From NCBI GenBank assembly GCA_902479205.1, contig CABSNX010000117.1, forward strand, positions 1 through 6,340: a DNA stretch of 6,340 bases, in the 5' to 3' direction. The notes under the pieces were generated by a model. That model did no database searches. It worked only from the letters and a program-made list of their open reading frames with translations, and was not told the origin of the DNA. Shown here piece after piece: positions 1 through 5,539 of this stretch. Source of the stretch: an uncultured Collinsella sp. Its GTDB lineage: Bacteria > Actinomycetota > Coriobacteriia > Coriobacteriales > Coriobacteriaceae. The number at the start of each line of letters is the position of its first letter. Positions within the stretch are counted from its first letter, which is position 1. The translations under genes and the position numbers were made by a program.

Positions 1-14
1 TGTATAAGAGACAG
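1..14. other. Tn5/Nextera adapter remnant at contig end
   Basis: The first 14 bases, TGTATAAGAGACAG, equal the last 14 bases of the 19-bp Tn5 mosaic end used in transposon-based library preparation. They sit at the very start of the window and interrupt a reading frame that is otherwise intact, so they are almost certainly leftover adapter. True genomic sequence begins at about position 15. The amidohydrolase on the minus strand reads into this sequence, so its last few apparent codons are artefactual. Confidence 0.93.
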
Positions 15-1102
15 GTGGGACAGCCCTCGGCGTCGCTCGGATTATCCTGACTGGCGGGAACGCCCGTGCCCAGAAGGAAGAACACGCCCGGCAGATGGCG
101 CTGATAGAAGGCGAAGTCTTCGGCAATCAGCAGCGGCTCGTCCACAAGTTGCAGTTCGGGCAGAGCGGGCGCGATTCGGGCAAATAACTCGGGGTCGTTG
201 TCGACCGGCGGATAGCCCTCAGCAAAGTCGAGATCGTACGTGCAGCCCGTTGCAGCGCACGCCTCGTCGAGTACACGGCGCACGCCTTCGCGCGCGCGGT
301 CGAACATACCGTCCGTAAACACGCGCAGGCTGCCAGCCACATGGGCCTCCCCCGCCACCGCATTGCAGACGGTGCCGGCCTGCAGCAGGCCGAACTTACC
401 AATGCAGGGCTCGTCGGCACCCAACTCGTCCATGAGCTCACGCTCGGAAACCAAGAACTTGGCAGCCGCCAATGCTGCATCGTGCGATTCGCCAACGGGA
501 ACGCCGTAGGTCTTGGCAATATGGATGCTCGTCCCGTGAATATGAATGTGTGTCTCACTCGAACGCGCCAGCAACGGACCGGAGCAGCTCGCCAACGTGC
601 CGGTGGGCAAATCTGGCCATACGTGGAAGCCAAAGATGCGATCTGCCCCATAGCGCTCGAATACGCCGCTCTCACACACCGTCTTGGCGCCACCGGTCGT
701 TTCCTCGGCCGGCTGAAACACAAAGAGCACGTTGCGCTTGATGGCACCCGGCTGCTCACGAATCGTGCGATCAACAAAAGTTGCCGCCGCAAGTGCCATA
801 GCCATGTGTCCATCGTGTCCGCAAGCATGCATTTTGCCGGGATGGGACGAGGCAAAGGCCGCGCCTGTTGCCTCCGCGATGGGTAGGGCGTCCATGTCGG
901 CGCGAATCGCCGTAGCATGCGCGGCGCCCGTGCCGGCATCGAAGAAAGCGCAGACGCAGCTCGGACACGGATGGGTCACCTCACAGGCGAGCGGCGCCAA
1001 CACGCCCTCGATATAGGCGATAGTCTGCGGAAGATCGAAGTCGAGCTCCGGGATCCTGTGTAAGTCGCGCCGATAGCAACGGAGTTCTTGGAGCTCGGTC
1101 AT
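15..1102 (-). CDS. M20D amidohydrolase, probable N-acetyldiaminopimelate deacetylase (C-terminus missing)
   Basis: This is a zinc-type amidohydrolase of peptidase family M20D; about 362 residues are visible before the contig edge. Motifs in order: RRDLHRIPEL (11-20), ADMDALP (68-74), the metal-binding MHACGHDGHM (91-100, with C94, H96 and H99), FQPAEE (129-134, with the catalytic glutamates), GFHVWP (158-163, with H160), AGTVCNAVAG (242-251) and AEDFAFY (327-333). Family members such as B. subtilis YkuR (DapL) have about 375 residues. The missing tail should carry the last metal-ligand histidine. The start at 1102 is chosen because AAAGGA lies six bases upstream; an in-frame ATG at 1117 would place that site inside the gene. 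The gene diverges from a dap operon containing dapH, so removal of acetyl from N-acetyl-LL-diaminopimelate is the likely role. Other N-acyl-amino-acid substrates (hippurate-type enzymes) remain possible because the lid motif is atypical: GTSIHIAKTYG (190-200) replaces the usual GKGGHAAxPH. Family confidence is high; substrate confidence is moderate. Confidence 0.85.
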
Positions 1103-1108
1103 AAAGGT

Positions 1109-1114
1109 TCCTTT
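1109..1114 (-). promoter_or_regulatory. Ribosome-binding site of the amidohydrolase gene
   Basis: Read on the minus strand, this is AAAGGA, six bases before the ATG at 1102-1100. It decides between two in-frame ATG codons (1117 and 1102) in favour of the inner one. Confidence 0.7.
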
Positions 1115-1197
1115 CATAGGTGCGCGCCAGTTGCCATCTTATTGTGCCGCAAGATTGCCGCACCCTTATTTCCAGCATATCCCTGCATTTTTTAAAC

Positions 1198-1226
1198 GTT
1201 ATATACGAATACTCTTGTTTGGTAAA
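1198..1226 (-). promoter_or_regulatory. Sigma70-type promoter candidate for the amidohydrolase gene
   Basis: On the minus strand there is a -35-like TTTACC (1226-1221), a 17-base spacer, and a -10-like TATAAC (1203-1198, five of six consensus bases). Transcription would start near 1191 and leave a leader of about 90 bases. The local AT-rich patch stands out from the GC-rich surroundings. The assignment rests on consensus matching only. Confidence 0.5.
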
Positions 1227-1243
1227 GTGCAACGTGGTAGGGT
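1215..1243 (+). promoter_or_regulatory. Promoter candidate for the riboswitch and dap operon
   Basis: A -35-like TTGTTT (1215-1220) is followed by a 17-base spacer and TAGGGT (1238-1243). The latter fits the relaxed TAnnnT pattern of actinobacterial promoters and carries an extended -10 TG (1235-1236). Initiation near 1250 would begin transcription just before the lysine riboswitch. The -35 hexamer abuts the -35 of the opposite promoter (1221-1226), so polymerase footprints would overlap. The -10 lies within an inverted repeat, GTGGTA (1234-1239) and TACCAC (1247-1252). Confidence 0.4.
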
Positions 1244-1249
1244 CGTTAC

Positions 1250-1390
1250 CACTTGATAGAGGCGCGGGCACGAAGAACCGCGGGCGAGCCGGCAGGCTTT
1301 GACCCCGTGGGGAGGCGAAACCCGCCGAACTGGGTTTTTCGGGCACGAACAACCTGGTGGGCCTGCGGGAAACACCCGCAGGACTGTCTG
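1250..1390 (+). promoter_or_regulatory. Lysine riboswitch (L-box) aptamer
   Basis: The RNA binds lysine and turns down the downstream genes. The conserved blocks of this class appear in order: GATAGAGGCGCG (1255-1266), an ACGAAGAA internal-loop segment (1270-1277), a GGGGAGGCG block (1309-1317) and GCCGAAC (1324-1330, counterpart of the conserved GCCGAAG). Stem P1 pairs GATAG (1255-1259) with CTGTC (1384-1388). The base of P2 pairs GGCG (1261-1264) with CGCC (1323-1326). A further stem pairs ACTGGGTT (1329-1336) with AACCTGGT (1351-1358). The last stem is a perfect 8-bp hairpin, CCTGCGGG/CCCGCAGG (1362-1369 and 1375-1382, loop AAACA). The downstream gene includes LysA and DapA, which fits lysine control. 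The exact edges are approximate; the call comes from reading conserved motifs and pairings, not from a covariance search. Confidence 0.85.
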
Positions 1391-1482
1391 CAGCAATGCG
1401 GGAGCGCTATCCGGACATTGGGTCCACGCTATGCGGATTCGATGCGCAGATGGCGCCGTCTGGATAGCGAGGTTTACGGGAC
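1389..1482 (+). promoter_or_regulatory. Riboswitch expression platform, probably translational
   Basis: Between the aptamer and the ATG at 1483 there is no hairpin followed by a U-tract, so intrinsic termination is unlikely. A perfect 8-bp pairing, CGCTATCC (1405-1412) with GGATAGCG (1462-1469), closes a long stem-loop that ends on the first base of the only plausible Shine-Dalgarno, GAGG (1469-1472, ten bases before the ATG). A competing helix can form between CTGTCTGC (1384-1391, which includes the 3' strand of P1) and GCAGATGG (1446-1453, with two G-U pairs). P1 formation with lysine bound and this helix exclude each other. The inferred mechanism is lysine-dependent occlusion of the ribosome-binding site; Rho-dependent termination is an alternative. 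Confidence 0.5.
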
Positions 1483-3792
1483 ATGGCATTGACCCCCAAC
1501 GAAGCGTATGCGGCCAAGCAGCCGTTTGTGGACAAGGAGACGCTCGAGCATATCGTCGAGCAGTTCCCCACGCCGTTTCATCTATACGACGAGGCGGGCA
1601 TCCGCCGCAACATGCAAGAGGTGCGCGACGCCTTTGCGTGGAACCCGGGCTTTAAGGAATACTTTGCCGTCAAGGCTAATCCCAACCCGGCGCTCATCTC
1701 CATTCTCAACGAATACGGCTGCGGCTGCGATTGCTCGAGTTATACCGAGCTCATGATCGCCCGCTCACTGGGTATCACCGGCCACGACATCATGTTCTCG
1801 TCCAACGACACGCCGGCGGCGGATTTTGAGCTCGCCGACAAGCTGGGCGCCATCGTCAACTTTGACGACATCAGCCATATCGAGTTCTTTGAGCGCGTCG
1901 CGGGCTCCATCCCCAAGACGGTCAGCTGCCGTTTTAACCCGGGCGGCCTGTTCCAGCTCTCTAACGGCATTATGGACAACCCCGGCGACTCCAAGTACGG
2001 CATGACCACCGAGCAGCTCTTTGAGGCTTTCCGCATGCTCAAGGCCAAGGGCGCCGAGAATTTTGGCATCCACGCCTTCCTTGCCAGTAACACCGTCACT
2101 AACGACTACTATCCCAAGCTCGCACGCATCCTCTTTGAACTTGCCGTGCGCCTGGAGCGTGAAACGGGCGCACATGTCGCCTTTATCAATCTGTCCGGCG
2201 GTGTGGGTATCCCCTATCTGCCCGAGCAGCAGGCTAACGACATCCACGCCATCGGTGAGGGAGTGCACGCGGCCTACGACGAGATCCTGGTTCCTGCCGG
2301 CATGAGCGATGTGGCGATCTGCACCGAGATGGGTCGCTTTATGATGGGCCCCTACGGATGCCTAGTCACCAAGGCCATCCACGAAAAGCAGATCTACAAG
2401 GACTATATCGGTGTCGACGCAAGCGCCGTCGATCTGATCCGCCCTGCCATGTATGGCGCCTACCACCACATTACGGTAATGGGTCAGCCGGGCGGCCCTG
2501 ACAAGACCGCAGCACCGGTCACGAACACGTATGACATCACGGGCAACTTGTGCGAGAACAACGACAAGTTCGCCATCGATCGCAAGCTGCCGCATATCGA
2601 CATGGGCGACCTGCTTGTGATCCACGATACCGGCGCGCACGGCTACTCCATGGGCTACAACTACAACGGGCGCCTGCGCTCCGCCGAGGTCCTGCTTCGC
2701 CCCGATGGCTCGGCAGATCTCATTCGTCGCGCCGAGCGCCCGGGCGACTACTTTGCCACGCTCGACGTGCTGCCGTGCGGACGCGAGCTGCTGGCAAAGT
2801 CGCGTGCCGAAAGTGCTCGTCGTCGCGCCCAAGACGAGCGCCTGGCCATCGCTGCCCAATGGAACAAACGCATCCAGATCGCGGAAGCGAAGGAGAAGAA
2901 CATGGACATCCGCAATCTCGAGGGCTCAATCGTCGCCCTCGTCACGCCGTTTAAAAAGGACGGCAGCGTCGACTTCGACGCGCTCGAGCGCCTTATCGAT
3001 TTCCACCTGCAAAATGGCACCGACGCCATCCTCACCCTGGGCACCACAGGCGAGAGCGCCACGATGACCGATGACGAGGACAACTCCGTTGTCGCCGCCG
3101 TGGTCAAGCAGGTTGCAGGACGCGTCCCCGTCATCGCCGGCTCGGGCTCCAACTCCACGCAAACCATGCTCACCAAGTCGCTCACCTACCAGGGCTTGGG
3201 CGCCGATGGCCTGCTGCTCATTACCCCCTACTACAACAAGTCCAATGAAGAGGGTATCTATCAGCACTTTAAGACCGTCGCCGACGCCGTGGACATCCCC
3301 TGCATCCTGTACAACATCCCCGGCCGCTGCGGCTGCGGCATCAGCGAGCGCAACGTAGAGCGCCTGGCCGCGCACCCCAACATCATGGGTATTAAGGAAG
3401 CCTCGGGCAACGTCGCCTACGCAGCCAAGATCGCTCACCTGCTGTCCGACGACTTCCGCATGTATTCGGGCGAGGATGCGCTGACCGTACCTCTCATGAG
3501 CCTGGGCGCCTCGGGCACCATCAGCGTGTGGGCCGATGTTCAGCCGCAGCTCGTGCACGACATGTGCCGCGCTTATCTGGACGGTGACGTGGCACGTGCC
3601 CGCGATATTCAAATTGCCGGCCAGCCGCTCATCAACGCCCTCTTTAGTGAGGTCAACCCCATCCCCGTTAAAGAAGCGCTCGCTCAGATGGGTATGATCG
3701 AAGCCAACTACCGCATGCCGCTTTGCCTCATGGCCGATAACACGCGTGCCGCACTTACCGATGCTCTGAAGGGAGCTGGTCTGCTTGATTAA
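1483..3792 (+). CDS. lysA-dapA: Bifunctional LysA-DapA fusion: diaminopimelate decarboxylase / dihydrodipicolinate synthase
   Basis: A single 769-codon frame joins the last and first dedicated steps of lysine synthesis. Residues 1 to about 429 are a PLP-dependent fold-III decarboxylase: PLP lysine K64 in YFAVKANPNP, glycine loop NLSGGVGIPY (236-245), TEMGRFMMGPYG (281-292, where most LysA proteins have EPGR), CENNDKF (357-363, counterpart of the CESGD active-site segment) and a normal LysA ending, DYFATLD (422-428). Residues 430-473 form a highly charged, probably helical linker. Residues 474-769 are a full-length DapA (296 residues; E. coli has 292): GTTGES (47-52 in DapA numbering), Y111, Y137, R142 and the Schiff-base K165 in GIKEASG. 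LysA converts meso-DAP to lysine; DapA condenses pyruvate with aspartate semialdehyde. The start at 1483 is fixed by an in-frame TAG at 1465-1467 and follows a lysine riboswitch. LysA of this divergent type is, as I recall, common in clostridia. The alternative reading is two proteins, with DapA also started at the internal ATG at 2902. Confidence 0.88.
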   Translation: MALTPNEAYAAKQPFVDKETLEHIVEQFPTPFHLYDEAGIRRNMQEVRDAFAWNPGFKEYFAVKANPNPALISILNEYGCGCDCSSYTELMIARSLGITGHDIMFSSNDTPAADFELADKLGAIVNFDDISHIEFFERVAGSIPKTVSCRFNPGGLFQLSNGIMDNPGDSKYGMTTEQLFEAFRMLKAKGAENFGIHAFLASNTVTNDYYPKLARILFELAVRLERETGAHVAFINLSGGVGIPYLPEQQANDIHAIGEGVHAAYDEILVPAGMSDVAICTEMGRFMMGPYGCLVTKAIHEKQIYKDYIGVDASAVDLIRPAMYGAYHHITVMGQPGGPDKTAAPVTNTYDITGNLCENNDKFAIDRKLPHIDMGDLLVIHDTGAHGYSMGYNYNGRLRSAEVLLRPDGSADLIRRAERPGDYFATLDVLPCGRELLAKSRAESARRRAQDERLAIAAQWNKRIQIAEAKEKNMDIRNLEGSIVALVTPFKKDGSVDFDALERLIDFHLQNGTDAILTLGTTGESATMTDDEDNSVVAAVVKQVAGRVPVIAGSGSNSTQTMLTKSLTYQGLGADGLLLITPYYNKSNEEGIYQHFKTVADAVDIPCILYNIPGRCGCGISERNVERLAAHPNIMGIKEASGNVAYAAKIAHLLSDDFRMYSGEDALTVPLMSLGASGTISVWADVQPQLVHDMCRAYLDGDVARARDIQIAGQPLINALFSEVNPIPVKEALAQMGMIEANYRMPLCLMADNTRAALTDALKGAGLLD
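2890..2904 (+). promoter_or_regulatory. dapA: Internal ribosome-binding site and ATG at the LysA-DapA junction
   Basis: AAGGAG (2890-2895) stands six bases before an in-frame ATG (2902-2904). This ATG is residue 474 of the fusion and is exactly where a stand-alone DapA would begin (MDIRNLEGSIV). The site is stronger than the one before the fusion's own start. A separate 296-residue DapA covering 2902-3792 may therefore be made as well as the fused protein. It may also be a remnant from a time when the two genes were separate. No stop codon separates the LysA frame from this ATG. Confidence 0.55.
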
Positions 3793-4525
3793 GACCGTCA
3801 TTATGGGAACGGGCCGCATGGGCTCGCTCATCCGCACCACCGCCGAGGGCGTTGTCGACGCCGCCGGTCAGCACGTTTTTGATATCGTCGCCCAGATTGG
3901 CTTCGATTTGAGCGAGCTCGAGAACGCACCGGCCGCCGATGTAATCATCGACTTCTCGAACGTCGTTACCTTCGATGCCGTCGTCGCCTATGTCGAGCGC
4001 ACGGGTGCCGCGTTAGTCTCGGGCACCACGGGCTACACACCCGATCAGATGGACCGCCTGCGCGAGCTGGGTCAGAACGCCCGCGTCATGCACTCCGGCA
4101 ATTACTCTATCGGCATCGCCGCCCTGCGTCATCTGGTAGCACAGGCCACACGCGAGCTGCCCGGCTTTGATTGCGAGATTGTCGAGACGCACCACAACCA
4201 AAAGGTCGACGCTCCCAGCGGCACCGCCAAGCTGCTACTCGACGCCGTGGTCGAGGCCGAACCTGAGGCTGGCTATCATCCTGTTTACGGTCGTGAGGGC
4301 ATGTGCGGCGCTCGCGATCCCAAGGAAATCGGCATGCACTCACTACGCGGCGGCACCGTCGCCGGCGTGCACGAGGTGAGTTTCTTTGGCCAGGACGAGG
4401 AGGTCACGCTCACCCACCGCGCCACGAGCCGTCAGATCTTTGTCAACGGCGCCTTGGCGGCCGCGCAGAAGCTCGTCACCCGCGAACCCGGCTTCTATAC
4501 GTTCGACCAGGTCATGTTTGCCTAA
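3785..4525 (+). CDS. dapB: 4-hydroxy-tetrahydrodipicolinate reductase
   Basis: DapB reduces the DapA product to tetrahydrodipicolinate with NAD(P)H in the cytoplasm. The 246-residue protein shows the nucleotide-binding MGTGRMG (7-13), IIDFS (54-58), SGTTG (79-83) and the family signature ETHHNQKVDAPSGTA (134-148). The signature carries catalytic H136 and H137, K140 and the substrate-binding SGT; these match E. coli H159, H160 and K163. The protein is shorter than the E. coli enzyme (273). The start is a TTG that overlaps the end of the preceding gene by 8 bp. It is preferred because AAGGGAG (3769-3775) lies nine bases upstream, and because the next ATG (3803) would remove the first beta strand of the Rossmann fold. 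The overlap suggests translational coupling to DapA. Confidence 0.95.
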   Translation: MIKTVIMGTGRMGSLIRTTAEGVVDAAGQHVFDIVAQIGFDLSELENAPAADVIIDFSNVVTFDAVVAYVERTGAALVSGTTGYTPDQMDRLRELGQNARVMHSGNYSIGIAALRHLVAQATRELPGFDCEIVETHHNQKVDAPSGTAKLLLDAVVEAEPEAGYHPVYGREGMCGARDPKEIGMHSLRGGTVAGVHEVSFFGQDEEVTLTHRATSRQIFVNGALAAAQKLVTREPGFYTFDQVMFA

Positions 4526-4548
4526 CCAGGTATCAACCGAATCCACCC

Positions 4549-4555
4549 AAAGGAG
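4549..4555 (+). promoter_or_regulatory. Ribosome-binding site of dapH
   Basis: AAAGGAG lies nine bases before the ATG at 4565. The gap between dapB and dapH is only 39 bases and shows no terminator, so dapH is most likely co-transcribed but independently initiated. Confidence 0.75.
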
Positions 4556-4564
4556 AGATAACAA

Positions 4565-5284
4565 ATGAGCAACGCAGCCGAGATGGATGCACAGGAGATT
4601 ATCAACTACATCGCCACCGCGCCCAAAAAGACGCCCGTCAAGCTGTACGTGCGCGAAAAGCCCGGCATGAAGGTCCAGTGGGGCGATGCGCACGTCTACG
4701 GTGGTCGTCGCGGCAAGACCGTCTTTGGCGACTGGGAGGAACTCAAGGCCATCCTGGACGCCAATGCCGATTCCATCGATTACTACGACGTCGAGAATGA
4801 CTGCCGCAACTCCGCCGTCCCCATGCTCGACCTTAAGGGCATCAACGCCCGCATCGAGCCGGGCGCGATCATCCGCGACCGCGTCGAGATTGGCGACCGT
4901 GCCGTCATCATGATGGGCGCCATCATCAACATCGGCTCCGTTATCGGCGAGGGCTCTATGATTGATATGGGCGCCGTCCTGGGCGGCCGCGCAACCGTGG
5001 GCAAGAACTGCCACATCGGCGCCGGCACCGTACTGGCAGGCGTCGTTGAGCCCGCGAGCGCCACGCCCGTCATCATCGAGGATGATGTCATGATTGGCGC
5101 CAACGCCGTGGTCCTGGAGGGCGTGCGCGTGGGCAAGGGCGCCGTCGTGGCTGCCGGTGCCGTGTGCGTCGAGGACGTCCCCGCCGGCGCCGTCGTGGCC
5201 GGTGTCCCCGCCCGCGTTATCAAGATGCGCGACGAGAAGACTGACAGCAAGACCGGTCTCGAAGAGGGCCTGCGCCAGCTTTAA
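4565..5284 (+). CDS. dapH: 2,3,4,5-tetrahydropyridine-2,6-dicarboxylate N-acetyltransferase
   Basis: DapH uses acetyl-CoA to acetylate tetrahydrodipicolinate, giving N-acetyl-2-amino-6-oxopimelate; this commits the pathway to the acetylase branch. The protein has 239 residues; B. subtilis DapH has about 236. The N-terminal part (1-90) is an alpha/beta region with KLYVREKPG (26-34). From about 95 to 215 there are runs of hexapeptide repeats of the left-handed beta-helix type ([IV]-G-x-x-x-x), for example IGDRAV, IGSVIGEGSMIDMGAV and VRVGKGAVVAAGAV. The loop GVVEPASATPVIIEDDVMIG (159-178) is characteristic of DapH, and the succinyl-transferring DapD is less similar. A short charged tail follows the helix. 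The enzyme should be a trimer. It is the last gene of the operon, and its presence supports the deacetylase role of the divergent M20D gene. Confidence 0.93.
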   Translation: MSNAAEMDAQEIINYIATAPKKTPVKLYVREKPGMKVQWGDAHVYGGRRGKTVFGDWEELKAILDANADSIDYYDVENDCRNSAVPMLDLKGINARIEPGAIIRDRVEIGDRAVIMMGAIINIGSVIGEGSMIDMGAVLGGRATVGKNCHIGAGTVLAGVVEPASATPVIIEDDVMIGANAVVLEGVRVGKGAVVAAGAVCVEDVPAGAVVAGVPARVIKMRDEKTDSKTGLEEGLRQL

Positions 5285-5286
5285 TA

Positions 5287-5314
5287 GTTACGGCGTTTTA
5301 CCAAACGCCGTAAC
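5287..5314 (+). terminator. Perfect 12-bp hairpin just after dapH (no U-tract)
   Basis: GTTACGGCGTTT (5287-5298) and AAACGCCGTAAC (5303-5314) are perfect reverse complements around the loop TACC. The hairpin begins two bases after the dapH stop codon. The sequence that follows, GACCCG, has no U-tract, and neither does the other strand. It may act as a transcript end or as a 3' stabiliser that stops exonucleases once the message ends further downstream. Confidence 0.55.
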
Positions 5315-5321
5315 GACCCGA

Positions 5322-5431
5322 CGCTGCAAACGCCCCTAGGCGGCAATCTGACGTTCAATCGTCGGGCATGACCAGAAGGTCAATGCCCTCCTCTTTCGCG
5401 TCACCTTGCTCGCCTAGGGGCGTTTTCGCTG
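5322..5431. repeat. Imperfect ~98-nt palindromic element with terminal inverted repeats and flanking 5-bp direct repeat
   Basis: AAACGCCCCTAGGCG (5328-5342) and its exact reverse complement (5411-5425) form 15-bp terminal inverted repeats. GCAA (5343-5346) and TTGC (5406-5409) extend the pairing across one bulged base. Inside are two smaller hairpins: GACG/CGTC (5350-5353 and 5360-5363) and GGGCATGACC with GGTC-A-ATGCCC (5364-5373 and 5378-5388, loop AGAA). CGCTG occurs on both sides, at 5322-5326 and 5427-5431, each separated from its arm by one base, as a target-site duplication would be. Readings include a small non-autonomous transposable element (MITE-like), a structured RNA or a complex terminator. 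I see no coding potential. No family is recognised. Confidence 0.5.
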
Positions 5432-5471
5432 GCGTATGCTCAACCTACGACGCAATGTCGGCAACCAAGCC

Positions 5472-5520
5472 GAAAACAAAAAAGGCCGAAGTCCCGAAGG
5501 GTTTCGGCCTTTTTGTTTTC
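5472..5520. terminator. Bidirectional intrinsic terminator between dapH and the nucleoid protein gene
   Basis: GGCCGAA (5484-5490) pairs with TTCGGCC (5503-5509) around a CCCGAAGGG centre. An A-rich run on the left (5473-5483) faces a T-rich run on the right (5510-5519), so both strands give a GC-rich hairpin followed by a U-tract. It lies in the convergent gap between the dap operon and the minus-strand gene that ends at 5540, and can end transcripts from both sides. Confidence 0.92.
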
Positions 5521-5539
5521 CGCAGCGTCCAAGCGCAGT

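Noticed and set aside
341..886. 181-residue plus-strand open frame opposite the amidohydrolase
   Set aside because: It is antisense to a motif-rich real gene, has no recognisable domain, and long antisense frames are expected in GC-rich DNA.
127..939. 270-residue minus-strand open frame inside the amidohydrolase region
   Set aside because: It is a shifted frame of the real minus-strand gene, with no recognisable domain. The correct frame has the full M20D motif series and runs off the left edge.
1405..1480. Intrinsic terminator in the riboswitch platform
   Set aside because: The hairpin is present, but it is followed by AGGTTTACGGG with no U-tract.
2770..2901. LysA-DapA join as a sequencing error hiding a stop codon
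   Set aside because: The linker keeps coding-like codon use, and the other two plus-strand frames are also free of stops close by, so a single indel would not give a neat lysA end. A point error cannot be fully excluded.
2926..3840. 304-residue minus-strand open frame across dapA
   Set aside because: It is low in complexity (Gly, Ala, Val rich), mirrors the codon bias of dapA on the other strand, and matches no family I know.
4343..5014. 223-residue minus-strand open frame across dapB and dapH
   Set aside because: It is an Asp/Ala/Gly-rich shadow of GC-rich coding sequence, with no domain and no separate regulatory signals.
5361..5440. Minus-strand peptide-like run ending in LLVMPDD and a stop, perhaps a gene remnant
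   Set aside because: Reading rightwards along the minus-strand frame there is a stop (TAG) about 27 codons upstream and no start codon between, and the stretch lies in the inverted-repeat element. Too short to support.
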